Shown piece by piece: positions 23,124 to 31,509 of a stretch of 32,351 nt of DNA (the first letter of the stretch is position 1; each line of letters starts with the position of its first letter). The DNA is from an uncultured Planctomycetia bacterium (lineage in GTDB: Bacteria > Planctomycetota > Phycisphaerae > Phycisphaerales > SM1A02), in contig CALMPF010000048.1 in assembly GCA_937871505.1 (NCBI GenBank), positions 1-32,351 on the forward strand, given 5' to 3'. A program made the position numbers and the translations under genes. Under the pieces are notes generated by a model. It was not told where the DNA came from. It searched no databases and worked only from the letters and a program-made list of their open reading frames with translations.

Positions 23124-23426
23124 ATGTCGATGTTCGAGCTGCACGTCTGCACTCTTCGGGGACGTCTGCTGCGCGCGTTTCCGGTCGGAGATCGCGCCGA
23201 GCTGATCCTCGGACGGGACGAGACCTGCGACATCCAGATCCGTTCGCCGAAGGTCGCCGAGGAGCACTGCGCCATCGAGCCGGAGGGCGAGCAGCTCGTC
23301 CTGCGCGACCTCGGCTCGCGCGAGGGCACGCTCGTCGAGGGCCAGCGCATTCAGAAGGTGCGCGTCGAGGGAGGTCTCGAGGTCGTCGTCGGGCCGGCGC
23401 TGATCCGGTTCATCGAGACCCGCTGA
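23124..23426 (+). CDS. Small single-domain FHA protein
   Basis: The 100-aa product is essentially one FHA domain: ELILGRDETCDIQIRSPKVAEEHCAI (about 26-51) with Gly30-Arg31 and His48 kept, then LRDLGSREGTLVEG (56-69), the usual FHA Asn-Gly loop region. The Ser that normally contacts phosphothreonine is replaced (VAEEH instead of SRxH), so binding may be weak or altered. The start ATG 23124 has GGAG 6 nt upstream (23114-23117); a second ATG two codons later is possible. It follows the two-domain FHA gene after a 272-bp spacer in which no gene is recognised, and may be a duplicate of its domain. It is convergent with the ligase/peptidase operon. Confidence 0.85.
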   Translation: MSMFELHVCTLRGRLLRAFPVGDRAELILGRDETCDIQIRSPKVAEEHCAIEPEGEQLVLRDLGSREGTLVEGQRIQKVRVEGGLEVVVGPALIRFIETR

Positions 23427-23612
23427 CGCGCTCGTTCAGCCGCCGGGCTTCGCAGGCCGTTTCGGCGGCACCGGCGACGGGACCGGCGGCGACTCGCGAG
23501 TGGGGGGTTCGGGGGTTGGGAGAAGCGGGGCCGGGCGCGGTGACGACTCGTCACAGACGTCGATGCCCGATCCCGCGTTGCCGCTTCATCATGGAGGCGG
23601 TCGCTCTCGCGA

Positions 23613-24344
23613 TCACCGCGTCGCGCTGCGCTCCGCAGACGCCGCGACCGCACCGATGCTCTCGACGAGCGCTCGCCGGACGGCGCGATCCTCGGGAGCC
23701 AGCCGCTGGCTGACCTCCAGCTCGATCCCGAGATAGCGCCGCGCCGGGAAGCGTCGGCGCAGGAGCGTCGTCAATCCGTCGGCGACGCCCGCGTAGGGGG
23801 CATTGCGGCGCAGTCGGAGGTCGGGGCGCAGCGCCGCGAGCGCGGCGAGCCAGCGATCGGCGAAGCGGCGCTCCAGCGGCCGGGCGGGGTCGTAGAGGAG
23901 GGCGACATCGATCGCGCGGACGCGGCCCTCGAGAACCGGCGTGAATGAGTGAACGCCCAGGTGCACGACGCGCTCGTGGCGCTCGAGCAGCCCCTCGATC
24001 GTCGCGACCACCCGCGCATGGTGCGGTGCGTGGTGCCGCGCGAGCAGCGTTCGGCGCGTGGCGATGGCGAGGGGTCGCGTCAGCTCGGAGAAGACGCGCG
24101 GGTTTCCGGGGGAGCGGTTGAGGTCGACCAGCAGGCGCGTCGTCGTCGAGACGATCGCCGGCGCGTCCAGGCGCCGCGCGAGCGCCCGGGCGATGCTCAG
24201 CGCCCCCGGGTCCCAGCCACGATGGCTCGCCAGCAGCGCCTCGTGTCCGGTGAAGAGCTCGCGCCACGCTGCGGGGACGCGGTTTCCTCCGTGCTCGCAG
24301 GTGACGAGGAACGCCGGAGTGCCGGGATCGCGACGGGTACGCAT
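23613..24344 (-). CDS. N-formylglutamate amidohydrolase-family enzyme
   Basis: The 243-aa protein belongs to the N-formylglutamate amidohydrolase (HutG-like) family of zinc-dependent amidases. It has CEHGGN (16-21), HRGWD (41-45), LVDLNRSP (72-79), HLGVHSFTP (128-136) and the closing IELEVSQ (207-213), which together hold the family's conserved His, Asp and Glu residues. True family members remove formyl groups from N-formylglutamate in histidine degradation. No hut gene is present; instead it is the last of four same-strand genes with two amide ligases and a papain-like peptidase, so cleavage of a glutamyl or N-acyl amide made by the ligases is more likely. It starts at ATG 24344, 108 bp after the GCS2 stop, so it may have its own ribosome entry but share the transcript. 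Confidence 0.9.
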   Translation of the reverse strand: MRTRRDPGTPAFLVTCEHGGNRVPAAWRELFTGHEALLASHRGWDPGALSIARALARRLDAPAIVSTTTRLLVDLNRSPGNPRVFSELTRPLAIATRRTLLARHHAPHHARVVATIEGLLERHERVVHLGVHSFTPVLEGRVRAIDVALLYDPARPLERRFADRWLAALAALRPDLRLRRNAPYAGVADGLTTLLRRRFPARRYLGIELEVSQRLAPEDRAVRRALVESIGAVAASAERSATR

Positions 24345-24452
24345 CGTGGAGAGTCCGGGGGAGGGCCCGCGCCGTACGGCTTCCGCTGCCGCCGCGCCTG
24401 CCCGGTGCGCCCGGCGCCGGGCGTCGGCATCGATCGCGCCGCTGCGATCGAG

Positions 24453-25808
24453 TCAGGGCACGAAGAGCCCGCCCTCGTCGAGGCAGTCGCCAAGTCGGCG
24501 GTAGAGCCGGGTCAGCGCTGCGCGATCCGGAGCGGGGCCTGCGGCCCGCAGCAGACGGCGCGCGAGCGGGCCCGCGCCGAGGATCACCCGCGCCGCCGGG
24601 GCGAACTCCGCAGGAGGGGGGCACGCCTCGACCAGCCGATCCCAGAGCGCACCGGCGGTCATCGGGCCGGGCCCGGCGCCGAAGGCCCCGAGGTACTTCG
24701 GATCGTCGATCAGCGCGGTCTCCGCGGCGTCGATCGCCCGGGAGAGAATCGCGGCCAGGGGTTCGACCCCGAACGCCTGCTGCGCCCGGAGGTCGATCCA
24801 GCGCTCGGCGGTCAGGGCCCGCAGCGCCGCGACGACCATCGCCAGGATCGCCAGATCCGCCGCCGGACTCTCCTGCACGTCGAGCACGCGGATCTCGATG
24901 GCCCCGCGATCGAACCGCGCGATCGCCCCCCGCGCGTTGACCCACGCGTGGTCGAGAAGCCCCTGCGGATCGAAGGGCCCGATCGCCGCGTCGATCGGGT
25001 CGTAGATCTCCCTCGCGTACGCCTCGGCGGTGTAGACCGGTTCGGGAATCACGCGCCCCGCGACCGCGGGAAGCCGACCGGAATTGCGCCTGTAGACGTC
25101 CAGTCGGCTGTCGAGCCGGCCGGTGGCGACGCCCTCCATGAACGGGCTGCTCGCGGCCAGTGCGGGGAGGATGGGGAGGATCAGCCGGATCGCCGCGTGG
25201 AGCCGCCCGAACTCGTCGTCGGCGCGCTCGGCCGAGGCGAAGGGCAGGTTGAGGTGGGCGCTCTGGAGGTTCGCCCACCCGTGGCCTCGGCAGTCGAAGA
25301 TCCGGTCGAAGAGCCGGTAGACCTCGCCGTAGCCATGCGGCCAGAGCCGCCGTTCTTCGAAAGGATCCATCCACGGGTGCATGGCGCCTCCGAGAAGCCG
25401 CGCGCGGGCGCGGCGTCGCGGGGACGCGGCGGCGGAGTTCTCCCGCCCGGCAGCGGCGCTCGTCGGCGGCGGGTCGGTCGCGAGCGCTCCGAGCGTCGCC
25501 CGCGCGACGCCGAGCGATTCGTGGAAGCGCCCCGCGAGCCCCTCCAGCGTCGCCGCGGGCTCGGAGGTCTTCAGCTCGAGCACGTGCAGGCAGAGCTCGT
25601 TGGACCAGGTGATCGGTCCCAGTTCGAGATCGCCCTCATGCGCCTCCGCGAGGTCGGCTCGTCCGGCGGCGCGCTGGGCGGCGGCGAGGAGCTCGTCCGC
25701 GACCGGCGCGGTGTCGAGCCGCTCGGCGTCGACGAGCATGTACTCCAGCTCGACGCCGAAGGCCTCGAAGAGGCCCAGCGGTCTTCTCGGGCTCGATGCA
25801 CCGGCCAT
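24453..25808 (-). CDS. GCS2-family carboxylate-amine ligase (YbdK-like)
   Basis: The 451-aa protein belongs to the glutamate-cysteine ligase family 2 (GCS2, glutamine-synthetase-like fold), which uses ATP to join a carboxylate, usually glutamate, to an amine. Motifs are FGVELEYMLVD (17-27), the GDLELGP...NELCLHVLELKT block that contains metal and substrate Glu residues, SAHLNLPF and IEIRVLDVQESP. The start is ATG 25808, four bp after the ligase stop, with a strong GGGAGGGAG about 7 nt before it; the open frame extends further upstream but only as a shadow of the RimK gene. A Pro/Ala/Arg-rich insertion (about 110-140) is unusual. True glutathione synthesis is unlikely because the partner is a RimK-type ligase rather than glutathione synthetase; the product is unknown. 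Confidence 0.88.
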   Translation of the reverse strand: MAGASSPRRPLGLFEAFGVELEYMLVDAERLDTAPVADELLAAAQRAAGRADLAEAHEGDLELGPITWSNELCLHVLELKTSEPAATLEGLAGRFHESLGVARATLGALATDPPPTSAAAGRENSAAASPRRRARARLLGGAMHPWMDPFEERRLWPHGYGEVYRLFDRIFDCRGHGWANLQSAHLNLPFASAERADDEFGRLHAAIRLILPILPALAASSPFMEGVATGRLDSRLDVYRRNSGRLPAVAGRVIPEPVYTAEAYAREIYDPIDAAIGPFDPQGLLDHAWVNARGAIARFDRGAIEIRVLDVQESPAADLAILAMVVAALRALTAERWIDLRAQQAFGVEPLAAILSRAIDAAETALIDDPKYLGAFGAGPGPMTAGALWDRLVEACPPPAEFAPAARVILGAGPLARRLLRAAGPAPDRAALTRLYRRLGDCLDEGGLFVP

Positions 25809-25812
25809 GCGC

Positions 25813-27273
25813 TCACTCCCTCCCTCGGGCGCGGACGCGCCGTGCGAAGACCTCGATGATCGCCTCGTAGAGGCGGTCCTTGAGGATCGCGTCCTCATAG
25901 CCCGCGTCGACGTTCGGGTTGTCGTTGACCTCGATCACGTGGACCGCGTTGCCCACCTGCTTGAGGTCGACTCCGTAGAGCCCGTCGCCGATGAGGGACG
26001 CGGCCTTGACCGCCGTCCGCAGGACCTTCGGCGGCACCAGGTCGATCGGGATCGCGTCGACCTGGCCGAACTCGCTCTTGCCCGGCCGATCGCGGCGGAC
26101 GATCTGCCAGTGCTGCGGCGCCATGTGGTAGCGGCATGCGAAGAGCGCGGCCCCGTCGAGCACGCCGACGCGCCAGTCGAAGTCCGTCCGGAGGTACTCC
26201 TGGGCGACGATCAGGTCGGAGGCGTCGAGCAGGCGCGAGACCTCGGCGCGGAGCGCCTCGGGACCGTCGATCTTCACGACGCCGCGCGAGAAGGCGCTGT
26301 CGGGCTGCTTCAGCACGCAGGGAAAGCCGAGCTCCCCCTCGATGCGCGCGATCGACTCCGCGTCGATCACCAGCGTCCGCGGCGTGGAGATCCGGTGCCG
26401 GGCGAGGAGCTCCGCGAGATAGACCTTGTTCGAGCAGCGGACGATCGACTCCGGGTCGTCGATGACCACGAGGCCTTCCGCGACCCCCTTCCGCGAGAAG
26501 CGGTAGGTGTAGTGGTTGACGGCGGTGGTGTCGCGGATGAAGAGCGCATCGAACTCGGCGATCAGCCCGTAGTCCTCGCGCGTGATGAACGTCACGTCGA
26601 AGCCCGCCTCCTCTGCGGCATGCTCGAAGCGGCGCATCGCCTTCTCGTTCGAAGGCCCCGACTCGGCGGCGGGATCGTGCAGGATCGCGAGGTCGTACTG
26701 CCCCTGGCGCCTCCGCGACGGGCCCGGCTGCCTTCCTGCGAAGTACTCGCCGGCGACCTGCTGCACGAAGGTCGTGTGCGTCGGGGGCACCTCGCTGAGG
26801 GGAATCGGCCGCACGCTCGCGAGGCGCCAGCGCTCGCCGTCGCTGGTGAAGTGGGCGCGCAGGAGCGGCGCGGGGAAGAGGTTGAAGATCTCGCGCCCGA
26901 GCCGGTCGTACCGCGCCGCGAGGTTCCGGCCGAAGTAGATGGAGAGATCGAACTCCCGTCCGGTGATGCGCTGGAGGTTCTTCTGGATCAGCTCGTCGAG
27001 CTCGCCGCCGAAGGCGCGCACGATTCCCGCGGTCTTGAGGTCCTGGACCGTCACCACGCTCGGAAGCGGCCGGTGTCCCCGCGCCGTCGCCAGCAGCGAG
27101 ACGTAGTAGCCGAAGCTCTGGTAGCGGTAGGAGCGGCAGAGATTGAAGACCTTGGCGCCGCGAAGGGCGCTGTACGCCTCTTCGGTGAGGTAGGCGCGGC
27201 TGGTGACGACCTGGACGCCGGGAAGCTCGAGCGACCAGTCGGAGAGGTCGTCGACGATGACGAGGGCGGGCAT
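25813..27273 (-). CDS. RimK-type ATP-grasp ligase with N-terminal RLAN-like domain
   Basis: The 486-aa protein has a separate N-terminal alpha/beta region (1-190; GAKVFNLCRSYRYQSFGYYVS, IYFGRNLA) matching my recollection of the RLAN domain found before RimK-like ATP-grasps. Residues about 192-480 form the ATP-grasp: CSNKVYLAELL (280-290), the nucleotide Lys in CVLKQPDSAFSRGVVKI (319-335), AQEYL (357-361), DWRVGVLDG (366-374), and the Mg-binding VDLKQVGNAVHVIEVNDNPN (435-454). Such ligases activate a carboxylate as acyl-phosphate and add an amino acid, often glutamate, to a peptide or protein. The ATG at 27273 lies 21 bp after the peptidase stop and has no Shine-Dalgarno (C-rich leader). It is four bp from the GCS2 start and almost certainly co-expressed with it. 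Confidence 0.92.
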   Translation of the reverse strand: MPALVIVDDLSDWSLELPGVQVVTSRAYLTEEAYSALRGAKVFNLCRSYRYQSFGYYVSLLATARGHRPLPSVVTVQDLKTAGIVRAFGGELDELIQKNLQRITGREFDLSIYFGRNLAARYDRLGREIFNLFPAPLLRAHFTSDGERWRLASVRPIPLSEVPPTHTTFVQQVAGEYFAGRQPGPSRRRQGQYDLAILHDPAAESGPSNEKAMRRFEHAAEEAGFDVTFITREDYGLIAEFDALFIRDTTAVNHYTYRFSRKGVAEGLVVIDDPESIVRCSNKVYLAELLARHRISTPRTLVIDAESIARIEGELGFPCVLKQPDSAFSRGVVKIDGPEALRAEVSRLLDASDLIVAQEYLRTDFDWRVGVLDGAALFACRYHMAPQHWQIVRRDRPGKSEFGQVDAIPIDLVPPKVLRTAVKAASLIGDGLYGVDLKQVGNAVHVIEVNDNPNVDAGYEDAILKDRLYEAIIEVFARRVRARGRE

Positions 27274-27294
27274 GGGGGAGGGGGCCGGAAGTTC

Positions 27295-28185
27295 CTACCG
27301 GCAGTGCGGTGCCGTCGGCGGATGGGAGGCGGGAGCTGCGGTCCGGGGCGGGTCTGCCTGCGGCGGCTGCACGACCAGCAGGTTTCCGTCGTAGGTGATG
27401 ATGCCGATCAGGATCGCGCAGACGAGGTGATCGATGTCCACTGCATAGGAGCGGCCTCGGCGGTGGACCTGCGCCGAGGGGGCGTCGGGGAGAAGCGGAT
27501 CCTCGACGAAGACCTCGCGCGCCGCGCGGTCGTAGCCGCCGAGGATGACGAAGTGACCCGTCGGATCCCCCCTGACGTCGTCATGCAGGAGCCGCCCGGG
27601 GTCGCCCTCGATCTCGCGGGCGCAGCCGTAGAGCCATGTCGCCGAGAGGCCGGTGAGGATCGGGATGTCGCGCACCAGGTAGCGGCGGAGGAGTTCGCTC
27701 GTGAGGTCTTCCATCGCGACCTCGCCGCCAAGCGCGAGGTAGTCGAGGTAGGCGTCGATCGCGAGGCGGACCTTCGGCCGAGTCCGCGTGGGGCGCTGGG
27801 AGCGCAGCTTGGCGGCCAGCGCCGCCGGATCGGCGACGCCGCGCATCGAGCGGAGGCGCGCCATCGGAGGCGGCGCCGCGGAGCCCGCGCCGGGTCCGCC
27901 GGTGGCGGGACGGACAGGGGGAAACCACGTCGGATCGAAGAGCTTGAGGTTGAAGACGTACATTCTCGCCCGGAACCCCCGGCGCAGCGCATGCCGCCCC
28001 AGATGCACCGCGAGCGTTCCGCCGTCGTCCAGCCGCGGTGTCTCGTTGATGACCGTCTCCAGCGGGAGCTCGAGACCGTAGTAGCGATAGAGCGCGTGCA
28101 GACAGGTCGGTCCGCAGGTCAGGTCGTCCGGCTGGGCGTGCAGGTCAAGGGCGAGACGCTCCGTCACGGGCGGCCAAGGGTACAC
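27295..28185 (-). CDS. C39/papain-like cysteine peptidase-fold protein
   Basis: The 296-aa protein looks like a C39-type (bacteriocin-leader-peptidase-like) papain fold. The nucleophile is Cys24 in DLTCGPTCLHALYRYYG, His211 is in GHFVILGGYD, and Asp229 is in VFVEDPLL. The order and spacing fit a Cys-His-Asp triad, so it is predicted active. No membrane helix, ABC exporter domain or signal peptide is present, unlike bacteriocin transporters; it is soluble and cytoplasmic. A Gly/Pro/Ala-rich insert lies at about 92-110. It is the first gene of the operon, with the ATP-grasp ligase 21 bp downstream, suggesting it trims a precursor or acts as an acyl/peptidyl transferase. The start is uncertain: GTG 28185 or GTG 28167, neither with a clear Shine-Dalgarno. 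Confidence 0.82.
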   Translation of the reverse strand: MYPWPPVTERLALDLHAQPDDLTCGPTCLHALYRYYGLELPLETVINETPRLDDGGTLAVHLGRHALRRGFRARMYVFNLKLFDPTWFPPVRPATGGPGAGSAAPPPMARLRSMRGVADPAALAAKLRSQRPTRTRPKVRLAIDAYLDYLALGGEVAMEDLTSELLRRYLVRDIPILTGLSATWLYGCAREIEGDPGRLLHDDVRGDPTGHFVILGGYDRAAREVFVEDPLLPDAPSAQVHRRGRSYAVDIDHLVCAILIGIITYDGNLLVVQPPQADPPRTAAPASHPPTAPHCR

Positions 28186-28364
28186 GTCGGAGGGGGCGGC
28201 CGGTGGCCAGCGCTCCGGTCCCGGCCTGACGCCGCTGCGGCGCCCGGGGATCGCGGCCGCCGGGCCGCGCGCCCGAACGACCTTCGCCGGAGGTTGCTCG
28301 GCGGGCCGAGCCCACGCAGGGGCGGTGCGGCGGCGCTCTCGCTTCTGGTACCCTGCCCCGGCGC
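28186..28364. promoter_or_regulatory. Divergent promoter region peptidase operon / pntAA
   Basis: This 179-bp spacer must contain the promoters of both divergent operons. On the plus strand TACCCT (28349-28354) lies 10 bp before the pntAA ATG and could be a -10 giving a near-leaderless message. No paired -35 or clear operator is visible. Confidence 0.4.
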
Positions 28365-29687
28365 ATGTCCGACGCCTCCGCTCCGACCCCTTCGGCCCAG
28401 GCCCAGCCGACCATCGGCGTCGTGCGCGAGCGGGCGCCCCGAGAGCGGCGCGTCGCCCTCGTTCCGTCGGTCGTCGGAGCCCTCCGCAAAGGCGGGGCCG
28501 ATGTCCTGGTCGAAGCCGGTGCGGGGAGCGCCGCGGGCTTCCCGGATGCCGCGTACTCCGCCGAAGGCGCTCACGTGCTCGCCCGCGCCGAGGTCCTCGC
28601 CCGCGCCACGGTCCTCTGCGCGGTGCGCGGGCCGAGCGTCGATTGCGCTCCCGGCGCCGGGGAGGACGGCGGAGGTGCGGCCGATCTCGATGCGCTGCGG
28701 CGCGATCCGGCCTCGAAGCGCGGCGTCACCCTCGTGGGGATGCTCGATCCGCTCGGCACGCCCGGGGTGGCGGGGGAGCTCGCCCGGCGCGGGATCACCG
28801 CCTTCGCGCTGGAGCTCCTGCCGCGGACGACGCGGGCCCAGGCGATGGACGTCCTTTCCTCGCAGGCGACTGCCGCGGGCTACGCCGCCGTGCTCCTGGC
28901 CGCGTCGAGCCTGCCGCGCTTCCTTCCGATGTTCATGACCGCCGCGGGGACGGTGCCCGCGTCGCGCGTCCTCGTGATCGGCGCCGGCGTCGCCGGGCTC
29001 CAGGCGATCGCGACGGCACGGCGCCTCGGCGCGATCGTCTCGGCGTATGACGTGCGCAGCGCGGTCAAGGAGCAGATCGAGTCGCTCGGCGCCCGCTTCG
29101 TCGAGCTCTTCGCGCCGGGCGAAGTCGCCGCCGCCGAAGGGGGGGGCGGTTACGCGCGGGCGATGGACGAGGCGTTCTACGAGCGGCAGCGGACGGCGCT
29201 GGCGAAGGTCTGCCACGAACAGGACATCGTCATCACGACCGCCGCGATCCCCGGGCGCCGGGCGCCGCTGCTGATCGTCCGCGCGGCGGTCGAGGGCATG
29301 CGCCCGGGAAGCGTGATCGTCGACCTCGCCGCCGAGCGCGGCGGCAACTGCGAGCTCGCCCGCGCCGACGAGGCCGTCGACCATGGCGGCGTGCTCATCC
29401 TCGGGCCGACCGACCTTCCTTCGCGCGTCGCCCACGACGCCAGCCGGCTCTACGCGCGCAATCTCGCCGCCTTCCTCGCTCCGATGCTCCCCGGAGGGAA
29501 GGCGCCGCGGAAGGGCGGCACGCAGCCGCCGTCCCCCGACGCAAGCGGGCTCGTGATCGATCTCGAAGACGAGATCCAGCGGGCGACGCTCCTCTGCCGC
29601 GATGGTGAGATCGTGCACGAAGCGCTGCGCTCCGCCGGAGCCGCCGAGCAGCGCCAGCGGGATCCGTCCGCCGCCGCCGCGAGGTGA
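28365..29687 (+). CDS. pntAA: NAD(P) transhydrogenase alpha subunit, NAD-binding part
   Basis: The 440-aa protein is domain I of proton-translocating transhydrogenase, which transfers hydride between NAD(H) and NADP(H) coupled to proton flow. N-terminal motifs are VVRERAPRERRVALVPSVV and AYSAEGAHV; the central NAD-binding Rossmann motif GAGVAGLQAI starts at 206. It is followed by SAYDVRSAVKEQIESLGARF, the AAIPGRRAP loop and a VIVDLAAERGGNCE block, all typical of the alanine dehydrogenase/PntA family. It is soluble, ending before the membrane part, so the alpha subunit is split as in Rhodospirillum rubrum. The N-terminus has a short Ala/Pro extension, and an Ala/Gly/Asp-rich insert sits at about 92-105. 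ATG 28365 leads the operon. Confidence 0.95.
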   Translation: MSDASAPTPSAQAQPTIGVVRERAPRERRVALVPSVVGALRKGGADVLVEAGAGSAAGFPDAAYSAEGAHVLARAEVLARATVLCAVRGPSVDCAPGAGEDGGGAADLDALRRDPASKRGVTLVGMLDPLGTPGVAGELARRGITAFALELLPRTTRAQAMDVLSSQATAAGYAAVLLAASSLPRFLPMFMTAAGTVPASRVLVIGAGVAGLQAIATARRLGAIVSAYDVRSAVKEQIESLGARFVELFAPGEVAAAEGGGGYARAMDEAFYERQRTALAKVCHEQDIVITTAAIPGRRAPLLIVRAAVEGMRPGSVIVDLAAERGGNCELARADEAVDHGGVLILGPTDLPSRVAHDASRLYARNLAAFLAPMLPGGKAPRKGGTQPPSPDASGLVIDLEDEIQRATLLCRDGEIVHEALRSAGAAEQRQRDPSAAAAR

Positions 29688-29741
29688 TTCGACCGTCGGG
29701 CGCTCCCGGTCCGCTCCGCTCTTCCGACCTCGGTCAACGCC

Positions 29742-30071
29742 ATGACGACCTTCATCGTCGCCATCACCATCTTCACGCTCGCGGTCTTCGTCGGCTTCGA
29801 GATCATCACCAAGGTGCCGCCGACGCTGCACACGCCGCTGATGTCGGGGAGCAACGCCATCAGCGGCATCACCGTCGTCGGCGCCCTCGTCGCGGCAGGG
29901 CACCAGCACACGCTGATCTCCGCGATCCTCGGCACGCTCGCCATCGCGCTGGCGATGGTCAACGTCGTCGGAGGATTCATGGTGACCGACCGGATGCTCA
30001 GGATGTTCCGCTCCGGCCGGTCGACCGGCGGCGCCTCGGCCGGGAAGGGAGGGGGCGCCGATGCATCTTGA
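29742..30071 (+). CDS. pntAB: NAD(P) transhydrogenase alpha subunit, membrane part
   Basis: The 109-aa membrane protein is the C-terminal transmembrane segment of PntA as a separate subunit. It has three hydrophobic helices (about 3-20, 39-53, 59-80) with the conserved VPPTLHTPLMSGSNAISGI loop (25-43), VGALVAAG, and VNVVGGFMVTDRML (73-86). It forms part of the proton channel with PntB. A Gly/Ser/Lys-rich tail follows. The gene lies 54 bp after pntAA and overlaps pntB by 11 bp, so the two membrane subunits are translationally coupled. Confidence 0.95.
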   Translation: MTTFIVAITIFTLAVFVGFEIITKVPPTLHTPLMSGSNAISGITVVGALVAAGHQHTLISAILGTLAIALAMVNVVGGFMVTDRMLRMFRSGRSTGGASAGKGGGADAS

Positions 30072-31509
30072 CGAGAACCTGCGCAACCTCGCGTACCTCC
30101 TCGCGTCGGTCCTGTTCATCTTCGGGATCAAGGGGCTGACGCACCCGCGCACGGCGGTGCGCGGCAACACGCTCGGGGCGCTGGGCATGGCGATCGCGAT
30201 CGCGGCGACGCTTCTCGACCGCGGGATCCTCGGCTGGGGGTGGATCGTCACGGGGCTTCTCCTCGGTTCGTCGGCCGGGGCGTATCTCGCCCGGCGCGTG
30301 CAGATGACCGAGATGCCCGAGATGGTCGCGCTGCTCAACGGCCTCGGCGGCGGCGCGTCGATGCTCGTCGCGGGCGCGGACCTGCACGAGCGGATCCACA
30401 TGACCCGCGCAGCGGCTCAGGCCGCAGCCGAGGGAGCCGCGACGATCCCGGCGCCATCCATCGACGCGGTGACGATCGGCGCCACGGCGGCGAGCTGCCT
30501 CGTCGGCGCGGTGACGCTCGCGGGCAGCGTCATGGCCTTCGCCAAACTGCGCGAGATGGCGTGGGTCGAGCGCATCCGGCTCCCCGCGCAGCAGGCGGTC
30601 AGCGCGACGCTCTTCGTGATCGCCGCGGTGCTCGCGGCGCTGCTGGTGGCGAACCCGCACGCGGTGTGGATCTACTGGCTGCTTGCGCTGGCGGCCGGAG
30701 CGCTCGGCATCCTGCTGGTGACGCCCATCGGCGGGGCCGACATGCCGGTGGTGATCTCGCTGCTGAACTCCTACTCGGGCCTCGCGGCCGCCGCGACCGG
30801 CTTCGTCATCGGCAACAACGTCCTCGTGATCGCGGGTTCTCTCGTCGGCGCGAGCGGCCTCATCCTCACGAGGATCATGTGCCGCGCGATGAACCGCTCG
30901 CTCGCCAACGTGCTCTTCGGCGGCGCCCTGGCGGAGCAGGGAGGAAGCCGCGCCGCCGCGGATGAGGTCTACAGGACGGTGAAGGCGACGTCCCCCGCGG
31001 AGGTCGCGATGCTCCTCGACGGCGCACGGCGCGTCCTCGTCGTGCCCGGCTACGGCCTCGCGGTCTCGCAGGCGCAGCACATCGTCCGCGACCTCGCGAA
31101 CCTCCTCGCCCAGCGCGGCGCCGAGGTCGACTTCGGCATCCATCCCGTCGCGGGGCGGATGCCCGGCCACATGAACGTGCTCCTCGCGGAGGCGGACGTG
31201 CCCTACGACCGGCTCAAGGAGATGGACGAGGTCAACTCGACGATCGAGCAGTGCGACGTCGCACTGGTCATCGGCGCCAACGACGTCGTGAACCCGGTGG
31301 CGCGCACCGACCCGGCAAGCCCCATTGCGGGAATGCCGATCATCGACGTCGACCGTGCGCGCACCGTCGTCGTGGTCAAGCGCTCGCTCAGCCCCGGCTT
31401 CGCCGGGATTCCCAATCCCCTCTTCGCGGCGGAGAACTGCCTGATGCTCTTCGGAGACGGCAAGAAGGCGCTTCAGGAGCTCGTCGCGGCGTTGAAGGAG
31501 GGCGCCTGA
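30061..31509 (+). CDS. pntB: NAD(P) transhydrogenase beta subunit
   Basis: The 482-aa protein carries the main membrane domain (about 1-270: multiple helices, with MVALLNGLGGGASML near 85, and ADMPVVISLLNSYSGLAAAATGF near 226) and the cytoplasmic NADP-binding domain III (about 290-482). Key domain III motifs are VPGYGLAVSQAQ from 328, GIHPVAGRMPGHMNVLLAEA, GANDVVNPVAR and VVVKRSLSPGFAGI. The conserved His and Asn of the proton path are expected in the membrane part but are not individually assigned here. The complex sits in the inner membrane and usually makes NADPH from NADH using the proton gradient. Its stop overlaps the start of the downstream phosphatase gene. Confidence 0.96.
   Translation: MHLDENLRNLAYLLASVLFIFGIKGLTHPRTAVRGNTLGALGMAIAIAATLLDRGILGWGWIVTGLLLGSSAGAYLARRVQMTEMPEMVALLNGLGGGASMLVAGADLHERIHMTRAAAQAAAEGAATIPAPSIDAVTIGATAASCLVGAVTLAGSVMAFAKLREMAWVERIRLPAQQAVSATLFVIAAVLAALLVANPHAVWIYWLLALAAGALGILLVTPIGGADMPVVISLLNSYSGLAAAATGFVIGNNVLVIAGSLVGASGLILTRIMCRAMNRSLANVLFGGALAEQGGSRAAADEVYRTVKATSPAEVAMLLDGARRVLVVPGYGLAVSQAQHIVRDLANLLAQRGAEVDFGIHPVAGRMPGHMNVLLAEADVPYDRLKEMDEVNSTIEQCDVALVIGANDVVNPVARTDPASPIAGMPIIDVDRARTVVVVKRSLSPGFAGIPNPLFAAENCLMLFGDGKKALQELVAALKEGA

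Noticed and set aside
23613..24344. Histidine-degradation HutG assignment
   Set aside because: The family match is good, but no hut genes are present and the operon context is amide ligases, so only the family is named.
24453..27273. Glutathione biosynthesis (gshA/gshB) pair
   Set aside because: The ATP-grasp partner is RimK-like with an RLAN-like domain rather than glutathione synthetase, and the peptidase and amidase neighbours do not fit that pathway.
25381..28938. 1185-codon plus-strand ORF antisense to the ligase operon
   Set aside because: It shows no domain-like sequence; the minus strand encodes four well-supported proteins over the same bases.
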